Positions 1 through 6,585 of a stretch of DNA of 8,790 nucleotides are shown here, one piece after another. Location: contig JAFQWR010000161.1 of assembly GCA_017407365.1 (NCBI GenBank), positions 1 to 8,790 on the forward strand, written 5' to 3'. Below the pieces are notes generated by a model. The model was not told where the DNA came from. It worked only from the letters and a program-made list of their open reading frames with translations, and did not search any database. Source of the stretch: Clostridia bacterium. Its GTDB lineage: Bacteria; Bacillota; Clostridia; Christensenellales; HGM11417. The first letter of the stretch is position 1. Each line of letters begins with the position of its first letter. Position numbers and translations under genes: made by a program.

Positions 1-212
1 ATTGCAACACGGTCGGCGTCGGTGGCGTTACCGTAGCTTTTTTTGTGCGGCGGCACACCGGACGGAAGCACCAGAATATGCTCCGGCTTCAGCTGAGCAA
101 TCGCCGCCTCCAGCACCAGCCGATGCCCAAGGTGCGGCGGATTGAACGCACCGCCCAGAATACACACCCTTTTTACACCCTCAGGTATATTTTTAACCGT
201 TTGGTCTATCAT
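1..212 (-). CDS. nadD: Nicotinate-nucleotide adenylyltransferase, N-terminal part (runs off the window)
   Basis: NadD transfers AMP from ATP to nicotinate mononucleotide to make deamido-NAD, a cytoplasmic step of NAD synthesis. Only the first 70 codons are here; the gene continues past the left edge. Residues 20-30 read GGAFNPPHLGH, the nucleotide-binding loop with the HxGH signature of this nucleotidyltransferase family, and PSGVPPHK at 50-57 is the usual NadD substrate-side segment. The chosen ATG has a GGGGAG about 14 bases upstream, rather far for a good ribosome site, and no other in-frame start is nearby. In many Firmicutes nadD directly follows yhbY; here an opposite-strand gene lies between, beginning only 6 bases from this start. 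nadD must therefore use a promoter inside that gene or long read-through from yhbY. The identification is secure. Confidence 0.93.
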   Translation of the reverse strand, partial: MIDQTVKNIPEGVKRVCILGGAFNPPHLGHRLVLEAAIAQLKPEHILVLPSGVPPHKKSYGNATDADRVA

Positions 213-218
213 CTGATT

Positions 219-1034
219 ATGAATCGCTCCCCAATTTCTAAACTGTCCGACCGTATTTTTTTACGGATCAGCCTGTTTCTCGTTTTGTTTATGCTCGCCT
301 TTTACCTGCTGAAATCGGCGGTGCTTTCTCTTTTTATCTCTCTCCTTGGACTGCTGATTACGGAGCTTACCGTAAAGGCGCTGCATCTGGAAGAGAAAAA
401 GAGGCTGACACACAGCCAGAAATCGGCGTATGAGGGCGCACTGCTTTCGCTTACGCAAAGCTCCCTGCCCGAAAGACAAGCGGTATTCAGCGCCTTTCTT
501 TCCGCAAAGGGCTTTGCGCCCAAAAAGGCAGGTGAATTGCTTCTGTTTGACCGCAAGGGCACATCTTGCGCGCTTTGGGCGTGCTTTCCTCCCGATAAGC
601 TGACCGAGCGTGACCTTTTGCAGGGCTACCGCACAGCCCGTGAGCAGGGCGTATCGCTTCTGTTTGTTGCGACCTCCTCTCTTACCCCCACGGCGCTCTC
701 CTATGCCACCTGCCTTACCAACCCCAAAACGGTGGTTTTAGATGGAGCAACGGTGTGCAGCGCTTTGGAGGGAGCAGGCGCTTTGCCTGAGGCAGAGCAA
801 AAAGCGAAAAAGAGCGGAAGGATGCGACTGTTTTGCACATCCCTGCTTGCAGAGAGCAAGAGCAAGGGCTATTTTTTATCCGCCATACCCATATACCTGC
901 TCAGCTTTTTTACACCCTTTGCGCTGTATTACGTACTGATTTCGGCAATTCTGCTTACCCTTGCGGCAATATCCAGACTGAAAAAGCCGCAGAAAAAACA
1001 CACAGACCCCTTATGGGATACAGCCGTCGATTAG
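219..1034 (+). CDS. Four-helix membrane protein with degenerate Mrr-like (restriction endonuclease fold) domain
   Basis: The reading frame is open from position 45, but the first 58 codons lie over nadD, so ATG 219 is the likely start (271 residues). No start in this frame has a convincing ribosome site. What is seen: two adjoining hydrophobic helices (about 13-30 and 31-52), a soluble segment (about 66-200), two more helices (about 219-235 and 236-253) and a basic tail. The soluble part resembles the Mrr cat fold: FDRKG at 110-114, a strand ALWAC at 118-122, then SLLFVATSSLTPTALSYA and VVLDGATVCSAL, matching the family's 'FvTts.fT..A..yA...LidG..L' pattern. Active enzymes carry QxK where this protein has LWAC, so nuclease activity is unlikely. 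The gene converges on yhbY with overlapping stop codons. Function is unknown; the fold assignment is inference by eye. Confidence 0.7.
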   Translation: MNRSPISKLSDRIFLRISLFLVLFMLAFYLLKSAVLSLFISLLGLLITELTVKALHLEEKKRLTHSQKSAYEGALLSLTQSSLPERQAVFSAFLSAKGFAPKKAGELLLFDRKGTSCALWACFPPDKLTERDLLQGYRTAREQGVSLLFVATSSLTPTALSYATCLTNPKTVVLDGATVCSALEGAGALPEAEQKAKKSGRMRLFCTSLLAESKSKGYFLSAIPIYLLSFFTPFALYYVLISAILLTLAAISRLKKPQKKHTDPLWDTAVD

Positions 1035-1327
1035 TCGAGGCTGATATGCGTGACATCCTTACGCGAGGACACACGGTACAGCGTGATTTTGTTGCCGATG
1101 GCCTGCACGGGCTCTGCATTCAGCAGAGCGGCAAGCTCCTCGCATACCTCACGGGGCGTTTTATCCACCGTGGGAAGCACGGTAACCTTAATCAGCTCTC
1201 TTTTTTCGAGCGCCTCCGAAAGCGTGTGCACCACAGCGGGCGTAATACCGCCCTTGCCCACCTGCGTTACGGGCTCCATCGTATTTGCCATACCGCGCAG
1301 CTTACTGCGCTGTTTACTTGTAATCAT
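1031..1327 (-). CDS. yhbY: Ribosome assembly RNA-binding protein, CRM domain (YhbY/YqeI)
   Basis: This is a small CRM-domain protein of 98 residues, the usual length. Family members bind pre-ribosomal RNA and act in assembly of the 50S subunit. Visible motifs are MITSKQRSKLRGMA at the start, the loop QVGKGGIT (about residues 22-29), which is the GxxG RNA contact, and EALEKRELIKV (about 38-48), typical of YhbY/YqeI. The frame is open 12 codons further upstream, but ATG 1327 is preferred because AGAGGT lies 7 bases before it and the homologous protein begins there. It follows obgE by 60 bases with no terminator between, so the two are probably co-transcribed. Its TAA overlaps the TAG of the opposing membrane-protein gene within the four bases TTAG. 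Confidence 0.93.
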   Translation of the reverse strand: MITSKQRSKLRGMANTMEPVTQVGKGGITPAVVHTLSEALEKRELIKVTVLPTVDKTPREVCEELAALLNAEPVQAIGNKITLYRVSSRKDVTHISLD

Positions 1328-1387
1328 ATTATTTACCTCTGATACTGCGGCTTTATTCCGCAAAATTTTCTCCGGTTTCCCCGGGTA

Positions 1388-2650
1388 TTATTCCACAAAC
1401 TCAAACTCAAAATCCAGAAGCACAACGGTGTCACCCTCCTTGGCTCCTGCCTCACGCAGACGCTTGATAACATCCAGCTCACGCAGTCTTTTTTGGAAAT
1501 AGCGGAAGGAATCCACGTCGTCTAAAATGACGTTTTGCGCAAGACGGTCAATCAGCCCGCCCGAAACGAGATATGCGCCGTCTTCCATGCGCTCAACGGT
1601 GAAGCTATCCTCTGCCGATTCATCCTCAAGCGTCACCGAGGAAGCAATGCGGTTGGGCTTTGGCAGCGTTACCAGAAGCTGCCACACGGCATCTGAAAGC
1701 TCCTTTATGCCCTCGCCCGTAGCGGCAGAAATGGGATACACCCTTCCGCCCACCTCTGCCTGAAGCCTTTGGAGATTTTCCTCCGCCGCCTCGCCAAGAT
1801 CCATTTTGTTGGCAACCACAATCTGCGGAAGAGCAGAAAGCGTTTTGCTGTATACGGCAAGCTCACGGTTGATGGTGCGATAATCCTCTACGGGGTCTCT
1901 TCCGTCCACACCTGCGATATCCACCACGTGCAGAAGCATACGGTTACGCTCTACGTGGCGCAAAAATTCGTGACCAAGACCTGCGCCCTCTCCTGCGCCC
2001 TCAATCAGACCGGGGATATCCGCCATTACGTAGGAGCCCTCGTAAGACTTCACCACACCCAGATTGGGCGAAAGCGTGGTAAAGGGATAGTTTGCAATTT
2101 TGGGTCTTGCGTTGGTCATCACCGAAAGCAGGGTGGACTTTCCCGCATTGGGGAAGCCGCAAAGCCCTACGTCCGCAATGGTTTTCAGCTCTAATAAAAC
2201 GGTGTATTCCTTCGTCTTTTCACCCGTCTGGCAAAAGGAGGGAGATCTGCGCTGAGGGGTGCAGAACCTTGCATTGCCCTTGCCGCCCCTGCCGCCGCGA
2301 AGCACCGTGACACGCTCTCCCTCGGCAAAAAGGTCGCAAATGACCTCGCCGCTTTCGGCATCCTTCACAACGGTGCCGACGGGCACGTGCACAATTATAT
2401 CCTCGCCGCATTTGCCGTTACAGCGCTTTGGTCCGCCCTTCATTCCGTTGGGAGCGCGATAGTGCGGCTGATAGTAGAAATCCGCAAGGGTGTTTTTTTC
2501 GGGGTCAGCCAGAAAAACGATATCTCCGCCCTTGCCGCCGTCACCGCCGTCGGGGCCTCCCTTTGCAATTGTTTTCAGACGCAGGAAGCTGACAACACCG
2601 TTGCCACCCTCTCCTGCCTTGATATAAATCTTCGCCTTATCTACGAACAT
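1388..2650 (-). CDS. obgE: Obg-family GTPase (ribosome assembly and stress-related)
   Basis: ObgE/CgtA is an essential GTPase that binds the 50S subunit, helps its maturation and is linked to ppGpp and growth control. The protein has 420 residues, close to the Firmicutes norm. Order of domains: the glycine-rich Obg fold (about 1-158, with GEGGNG at 14-18 and repeated GGxGG turns); the G domain with P-loop GFPNAGKS (165-172), switch I YPFTTL (188-193), DIPG (211-214), NKMD (281-284) and SAATG (308-312); and a C-terminal OCT domain (about 340-420) ending in an acidic tail. All key residues are intact. ATG 2650 is chosen over the in-frame start 23 codons upstream because GGAGGAGAAAAT directly precedes it and Obg proteins begin MFVD. 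It lies downstream of the ppiB terminator and heads a unit with yhbY. A weak promoter (TTGATA, 17 bases, then a poor -10) may overlap the terminator tail. Confidence 0.97.
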   Translation of the reverse strand: MFVDKAKIYIKAGEGGNGVVSFLRLKTIAKGGPDGGDGGKGGDIVFLADPEKNTLADFYYQPHYRAPNGMKGGPKRCNGKCGEDIIVHVPVGTVVKDAESGEVICDLFAEGERVTVLRGGRGGKGNARFCTPQRRSPSFCQTGEKTKEYTVLLELKTIADVGLCGFPNAGKSTLLSVMTNARPKIANYPFTTLSPNLGVVKSYEGSYVMADIPGLIEGAGEGAGLGHEFLRHVERNRMLLHVVDIAGVDGRDPVEDYRTINRELAVYSKTLSALPQIVVANKMDLGEAAEENLQRLQAEVGGRVYPISAATGEGIKELSDAVWQLLVTLPKPNRIASSVTLEDESAEDSFTVERMEDGAYLVSGGLIDRLAQNVILDDVDSFRYFQKRLRELDVIKRLREAGAKEGDTVVLLDFEFEFVE

Positions 2651-2701
2651 ATTTTCTCCTCCATTCCGTGCAAGCAATAACGCGGCAGAGAATGTATTAT
2701 C

Positions 2702-2733
2702 AAAAAGCCCGTGCGACAAAAGCGGCGCACGGG
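2702..2733 (-). terminator. Rho-independent terminator of the lipoprotein-ppiB unit
   Basis: On the minus strand an 8-bp perfect stem CCCGTGCG/CGCACGGG with a 10-base loop is followed by CTTTTTG. It begins 16 bases after the ppiB stop codon and separates ppiB from obgE. Confidence 0.85.
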
Positions 2734-2748
2734 ACGGAACTGAAACGG

Positions 2749-3225
2749 TTACTCTACGGTGATATCAGCAATGACAACGGGCGTTAAGGGCTTATCGTTG
2801 CGGTCGGTTTGCACGGCGGCAATCTCATCCACCACCTCGATACCCTGTGTTACCTTACCGAACGCCGCATACGAGCCATCCAAAAAGAAGCCGTCTGCAT
2901 GCATAATAAAAAACTGCGAGCTTGCGCTGTTGGGGAACATACTGCGTGCCATAGAGATAACGCCGCGCTCGTGCTTTAAGCCGTTTGCAACACCGTTTTT
3001 TGCAAATTCGCCCTTGATGTTCTTTCCGCTGCCGCCCGTACCGTTACCTAAGGGACAGCCGCCCTGAATCATAAAGCCGCTGATGACGCGGTGAAAGGTA
3101 AGTCCCTTATAAAAGCCGCTTTTAGCAAGAGATACAAAGTTTTCAACAGTGATGGGTGCGATTTCCTCGTATAATTCCAGCTGAATCACACCGCCGTTTT
3201 GCATGGTAATGGTTGCTTTCTGCAT
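2749..3225 (-). CDS. ppiB: Peptidyl-prolyl cis-trans isomerase, cyclophilin type
   Basis: Cyclophilins speed up cis-trans isomerisation of Xaa-Pro bonds during protein folding. This one has 158 residues and is a single domain without signal peptide, so it should act in the cytoplasm. The active-site residues are visible: FHRV with catalytic Arg46, FMIQGG with Phe51, Met52 and Gln54, and SSQFFI (Gln104, Phe106). The cyclosporin-contact Trp of human cyclophilin A is Phe114 in FLDGSYAAFG and the following His is Tyr119, as is common in bacteria, which predicts weak cyclosporin binding. A ribosome site TAGGAGC lies about 8 bases before the ATG. The gene starts 19 bases after the stop of the upstream lipoprotein gene and most likely shares its transcript; a strong terminator follows. 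The family assignment is secure; the symbol follows common usage for short cytoplasmic cyclophilins. Confidence 0.95.
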   Translation of the reverse strand: MQKATITMQNGGVIQLELYEEIAPITVENFVSLAKSGFYKGLTFHRVISGFMIQGGCPLGNGTGGSGKNIKGEFAKNGVANGLKHERGVISMARSMFPNSASSQFFIMHADGFFLDGSYAAFGKVTQGIEVVDEIAAVQTDRNDKPLTPVVIADITVE

Positions 3226-3244
3226 AATGATTGCTCCTAAAAAA

Positions 3245-3796
3245 TCAAGTGTTATTTGAAATAATGGGTTGATAGCTCAAAGAGAAATACACGGTGCCGT
3301 CGATACCCTTAAGCGAAAGTGATATCTTCGAATAACCGTCCTGCCAGACGCAGACACGGCGCACTCTGCCCGCCGCGATATTGTCGTTGGAGATTTCAAA
3401 CGAGCCGCCGGTGCCAAAAAAAGCGGTGTTATCCTCTACGGGCGCACCGTAAAAATCAACGAGGGCTCTGCGAAGGATATTAAAATCATCCATAATGGGA
3501 TGGTTTAAGATGTACCTGAAAAGATAGGTTGCACTTGCAAGCGTATCCCCCTCGAAGGCGTAATACAAATCGGCGTAGAAGCGATACACGAACTCCGACT
3601 GATACACAATTTCGTTTTCGTACACCTCATCGGGCTCACGCTCCTCTGTGAGCTGCACGGTGTCCCGATCCATTTTCCACGTCGTTCTTCTGAAGCAAAA
3701 GCCCGGAACCGCAAAGTACGGCGCACCGTATGCACACGCAGAAAGAAGGGTAGCCGCCATAAGCAGCACAGCCACGAGAGCCATACCCTTTTTCAT
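3245..3796 (-). CDS. Putative lipoprotein, BamE/BLIP-like domain suspected
   Basis: A secreted lipoprotein of 183 residues if started at ATG 3796. The N-terminus is a clear lipoprotein signal: MKKG, a hydrophobic run, and lipobox LSAC with the modified cysteine at residue 21. In-frame ATGs exist at 3832 and 3856 but lie close to or before the likely transcription start and lack a ribosome site, whereas ACAGG precedes 3796 by 4 bases. The mature part has the pattern of many Firmicutes secreted proteins: a short 'W-x-M-D-x-D-x-V' helix, a YRFY..LYYAF strand pair, then ALVDFYGAP and a 'W-x-D-G-x-S-K-I-S-L-S-L' strand near the end. That resembles a BamE/BLIP-like fold; this is inference and the function is unknown. 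It is the first gene of a two-gene unit with ppiB. Confidence 0.8.
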   Translation of the reverse strand: MKKGMALVAVLLMAATLLSACAYGAPYFAVPGFCFRRTTWKMDRDTVQLTEEREPDEVYENEIVYQSEFVYRFYADLYYAFEGDTLASATYLFRYILNHPIMDDFNILRRALVDFYGAPVEDNTAFFGTGGSFEISNDNIAAGRVRRVCVWQDGYSKISLSLKGIDGTVYFSLSYQPIISNNT

Positions 3797-3864
3797 TTTA
3801 CCTGTACAGTTTTCCGTTCTTTTGTAATCCATCGTACGTAAGAAGCCCCGAAACATAAAATACT

Positions 3865-3901
3865 ACTATACTATATTACCACAACTCAGTGAAAAAAGCA
3901 A
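3865..3901 (-). promoter_or_regulatory. Candidate promoter of the lipoprotein-ppiB operon
   Basis: Two overlapping sigma-A readings fit on the minus strand: TTCACT (3888-3893), 17 bases, TATAGT (3865-3870); and TTGCTT (3896-3901), 17 bases, TAATAT (3873-3878). Either puts the RNA start near 3855-3867, which argues for translation from ATG 3796 rather than 3856. Confidence 0.5.
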
Positions 3902-4058
3902 GTATATGTCTATTATTTTGCGGAGTTTCCCTTTGTTTCAAACTCTTTTTCTTTCAGAAACGAAATTTTTTTCGCCACTTAGCAAACACCTGTTTCTATT
4001 ATTTTTTCCTCTTTTTGCAAGCACTGCGAAAAAAAAGCGCAAAGCACCTGACTTTCGT

Positions 4059-4087
4059 TTGACGAACGGGGCAAAGTGTGGTATAAC
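4059..4087 (+). promoter_or_regulatory. Sigma-A promoter of the SDR gene
   Basis: TTGACG (4059-4064), a 17-base spacer, and TATAAC (4082-4087) match consensus at five of six positions each. The RNA would start near 4094, giving a leader of about 26 bases with AAAAGGAG 8 bases before the ATG. The rest of the 263-base gap from 3857 is T-rich, with the divergent lipoprotein promoter at its left end and nothing else recognised. Confidence 0.82.
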
Positions 4088-4119
4088 TGAAAAGAAATCT
4101 CGCAAAAGGAGTTATACGC

Positions 4120-4890
4120 ATGAAAATTGCTGTTTTTACCGGCGCAAGCTCGGGCATGGGTAAGGAATTTGTTTTACAGCTGACACCGAAAATCGAGGTG
4201 GACGAAATCTGGCTGATTGCAAGAAGAGAAAAAAATTTGCAGGAGGTTGCCGCTCTCGTGGACGTCCCCTGCCGCATTTTTGCACTGGACCTTACCGACC
4301 CTGCCTCCTTTGTCACCTACGAAAATGCCTTGAAGGAGGCAAGCCCCAACGTAACCTATCTGATCAACTGCAGCGGCTACGGAAAATTCGGCGCCGTAGA
4401 GGAAATTCCCCTTGCGGAATCTCTTGGCATGATTGACTTAAACTGCAAGGCGCTTGTTGCTATGACGGAGCTTACCCTTCCCTATATGCAGCGTGGCGCA
4501 AAAATTGCGCAGCTCGATTCCTTAAGCAGCTTTCAGCCCGTGCCCTACATTACCACCTACGGCGCAACCAAGGCGTTTGTGCTGAGCTATTCCCGTGCAC
4601 TGAATGCAGAGCTGAAAAAGCGCGGCATCCACGTGATGGCAATCTGCCCGGGCTGGGTAAAGACGGATTTCTTTCAGCGTGCAGAATCAAAGAGCGAAAA
4701 AACCATCACCTATTTCAACGTTTTATACGAAGCAAAGGACGTCATCAAAACTGCAGTCAAGGATTTGCTGAAGGGCAAAAAGGACGTTTCCGTGCACGGC
4801 GCACAGATTCGCTTTCAGGTTTTCCTCGTTAAAATCCTGCCGCACAGTCTGGTGATGCGTATTTGGTTGAAGCAACAGAAGAAGCTGTAA
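4120..4890 (+). CDS. Short-chain dehydrogenase/reductase (classical SDR)
   Basis: A classical SDR of 256 residues, a Rossmann-fold oxidoreductase expected in the cytoplasm. The cofactor loop TGASSGMG is at 7-14, and the basic pair Arg35-Arg36 after the second strand favours NADP(H). DLT follows at 57-59 and NCSG replaces the usual NNAG at 83-86. The catalytic tetrad is visible as Asn108, Ser134, Tyr147 and Lys151 (YGATK), with PGWVKTDF at 177-184. The C-terminus is lengthened by a basic-hydrophobic stretch (about 228-256, ending in QQKKL) that may associate with the membrane, as in some lipid-acting SDRs. The substrate cannot be read from sequence. It has its own promoter and strong ribosome site, and appears to be a single-gene unit; the terminator lies about 140 bases downstream. 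Confidence 0.92.
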   Translation: MKIAVFTGASSGMGKEFVLQLTPKIEVDEIWLIARREKNLQEVAALVDVPCRIFALDLTDPASFVTYENALKEASPNVTYLINCSGYGKFGAVEEIPLAESLGMIDLNCKALVAMTELTLPYMQRGAKIAQLDSLSSFQPVPYITTYGATKAFVLSYSRALNAELKKRGIHVMAICPGWVKTDFFQRAESKSEKTITYFNVLYEAKDVIKTAVKDLLKGKKDVSVHGAQIRFQVFLVKILPHSLVMRIWLKQQKKL

Positions 4891-5027
4891 AAGGGCCGTT
4901 TTTCGCCCTTAAATCGCACGTCAGTTTGGTGCGGCATCTGTTTTTGCCTTTTTCCCTTGCTTTTTCGGCATAAAATCCGTGTTGATTTTTAAGGCAAGGG
5001 GCACGCACGTACAAGCGTAATTTTTAT

Positions 5028-5060
5028 GGGAGCCGCCTATTGCGAGCTCCCTCTTTTTTT
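5028..5060 (+). terminator. Rho-independent terminator downstream of the SDR gene
   Basis: GGGAGC (5028-5033) pairs with GCTCCC (5046-5051). The stem is extended inside by CGC/GCG with one bulged A, and TCTTTTTTT follows. It stands about 140 bases after the SDR stop and 45 bases before the next promoter. Between 4891 and 5027 only weak hairpins are seen: AAGGGC/GCCCTT just after the stop, without a T-tract, and CGCAC/GTGCG near 4915-4932. Confidence 0.85.
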
Positions 5061-5104
5061 GTTTGCAGAAATCATACACCCAAAAAAAATCATATAGGCT
5101 GCGG

Positions 5105-5133
5105 TTGACTTTACCGGTGATTTGTTGTATAAT
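5105..5133 (+). promoter_or_regulatory. Near-consensus sigma-A promoter of the decarboxylase gene
   Basis: TTGACT (5105-5110), a 17-base spacer and a perfect TATAAT (5128-5133). The RNA should start near 5140, about 11 bases before the GTG at 5151 and about 47 before the ATG at 5187. This is the strongest promoter in the window and no operator-like repeat is obvious around it. Confidence 0.88.
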
Positions 5134-5186
5134 GATATAGAACAAAAAAGGTGATTATTTTATCTTACGGGAGCTGTAAATCAGAG

Positions 5187-6392
5187 ATGAAGAAGAGCGC
5201 ACAGGAATATCTATCGGAAGAGTTTTTCAGCGTGGCGGAGCTTGAGCAGCGTGAATTGGGCATGGAAGATTTTGCCGCATTCACGCAGCAGGCTACCGAC
5301 TTTTACGCACGCAACGGCAGTGCCGCAAGGCGGATGTTTGGCTTTCCCTCCAACGCCACCTCTCTTTCGCTGTATACGCAATATCTTCTGATGCTGCACT
5401 ACACCTCTCCCCTCGCCAACAACTGCGGCGATATTGAGGAAAAGGGCTATTACGGCATGGACACCAAGGCGATAGAAAAGAAAATCGTGCAGGTGTTTGC
5501 CGAAAAATTCGGTATGGGCGAGGATTTCTGGGGCTACGTAACAAGCGGCGGCTCCGAAAGCAACTCCTGCGGCATTACGCTTGCCTTCCGTAAAAACCCA
5601 AACGGAATACTGTACTACGCGCAGGCGGCACACTACTCCATCAAAAAGTACGCAGAGCAATATCCGCATTACGAAATCCCCTGCAACGAGCGCAACGAGC
5701 TGGAGCTTGACGCCCTGTTTGATGCAATCAAAAAGAATTATGAAGCCGCCCGCTGTGCGGTGAATCTTGTTCTCACGCACGGAACCACGCAGTACGGCGC
5801 CTGCGACGATGTAGACAGCATCGTTGCATTCCTGCAAAAAAACGGCATTCCCTATTATATCCACATGGATGCGGCTCTGTTTGGCGGCATTCCCAACAGC
5901 CAGAAAAACGCACCGTTGCTGCTCAACGCCAAGGAGAGGGGCATTCATTCCGTTTCGGTCAGCCTGCACAAATACCTCGGCTTCCCCGACGTAAAATCCG
6001 TTTTTGTCAGCACACAAAAGCCGCAGGGGCATACAATAGATTATATCGGGCAAAAGGATACCACGGTGACAGGCTCACGCTCTATTCCCGCCTTTGCCCT
6101 GTATCACCATATATGCGAGCAGCTGAGCGAAAGCGACAGCACACTGTACGAAAGAAACATCCGCACCTTTGCCGCAATGCTCGAGCAAAAGAAAATCCCC
6201 TACTATCTGGCTGAAAACAGCAATATCTTCGTGATTGACGAGCCCTCTGTTTCCACCTGCGAGGATTTTCAGCTTTCCTGCTTTTCTGAGGACAACACCT
6301 TCAGGCGCAGGGCGCACATCATCATCTTCCCCTGCCATCGCACAGAGGATATGCAGGCACTTGCCGACCGCTTGCAGAAGGATCTTTCTTGA
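5187..6392 (+). CDS. PLP-dependent group II decarboxylase, histidine decarboxylase-like
   Basis: A pyridoxal-phosphate amino acid decarboxylase of 401 residues, closest by eye to bacterial and plant histidine/serine decarboxylases. Counted from ATG 5187, NNCGD is at 78-82, GYVTSGGSESN at about 116-126 binds the phosphate, His149 in AAHYS should stack on the PLP ring, Asp228 in MDAAL pairs with the pyridine nitrogen, and Lys262 in SLHKYLG forms the Schiff base. DYIGQKDTTVTGSR near 285-298 matches the family's 'DYI...D.TI.GSR'. All catalytic residues are present. The product could be histamine, ethanolamine or another amine; the substrate is not decided by these motifs. GTG 5151 is in frame but would leave a leader of about 11 bases without a ribosome site. 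ATG 5187 has GGGAG 13 bases upstream, also not ideal. The enzyme is about 25 residues longer at the N-terminus than classical histidine decarboxylases. Confidence 0.9.
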   Translation: MKKSAQEYLSEEFFSVAELEQRELGMEDFAAFTQQATDFYARNGSAARRMFGFPSNATSLSLYTQYLLMLHYTSPLANNCGDIEEKGYYGMDTKAIEKKIVQVFAEKFGMGEDFWGYVTSGGSESNSCGITLAFRKNPNGILYYAQAAHYSIKKYAEQYPHYEIPCNERNELELDALFDAIKKNYEAARCAVNLVLTHGTTQYGACDDVDSIVAFLQKNGIPYYIHMDAALFGGIPNSQKNAPLLLNAKERGIHSVSVSLHKYLGFPDVKSVFVSTQKPQGHTIDYIGQKDTTVTGSRSIPAFALYHHICEQLSESDSTLYERNIRTFAAMLEQKKIPYYLAENSNIFVIDEPSVSTCEDFQLSCFSEDNTFRRRAHIIIFPCHRTEDMQALADRLQKDLS

Positions 6393-6432
6393 TACAAGCT
6401 TCTGCCCGACAATAAATCAACGTAAAAACAGC

Positions 6433-6471
6433 AAAAGGCGTACCCCCGACATCCGGGAGCACGCCTTTTTT
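6433..6471 (+). terminator. Strong terminator of the decarboxylase gene, possibly bidirectional
   Basis: AAAAGGCGT (6433-6441) pairs with ACGCCTTTTTT (6461-6471), and the loop contains a second inner pairing CCCCG/CGGG. On the minus strand the same stem is followed by TTTTGCTG, so it may also stop transcripts from the PQ-loop gene. The stretch 6472-6585 holds a 6-bp inverted repeat AGCATA/TATGCT (6493-6511) and nothing else recognised. Confidence 0.87.
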
Positions 6472-6585
6472 ATACCCAAAAGCCCAACAAGGAGCATACG
6501 CCCGATATGCTTTCTCGCGCTATAGCAAGCAAAGCACACCGCATACCCGCCCGGGACAAACGATAAGCACCTCTACTGCAGGGCT

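Noticed and set aside
833..1342. Plus-strand 169-codon frame
   Set aside because: Overlaps the end of the membrane-protein gene in another frame and is antisense to yhbY; it has no family features.
1769..2194. Plus-strand 141-codon frame
   Set aside because: Antisense to the G domain of obgE; a by-product of that gene's codon pattern.
3906..4163. Plus-strand 85-codon frame in the divergent gap
   Set aside because: It crosses the SDR promoter, ribosome site and start, and is Phe/Leu/Lys-rich only because the DNA is T- and A-rich.
4891..4910. AAGGGC/GCCCTT hairpin directly after the SDR stop as its terminator
   Set aside because: No T-tract follows on the plus strand; the stem at 5028-5060 is far better.
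4921..5145. Minus-strand 74-codon frame ending in a Lys-rich stretch (MPKKQGKKAKTDAAPN)
   Set aside because: It runs across the plus-strand terminator and promoter, has no ribosome site, and the internal ATG gives just 16 residues.
5211..6053. Long (280-codon) open frame on the minus strand
   Set aside because: It lies wholly antisense to the decarboxylase, whose catalytic motifs are intact; the minus-strand protein has no recognisable motif or ribosome site.
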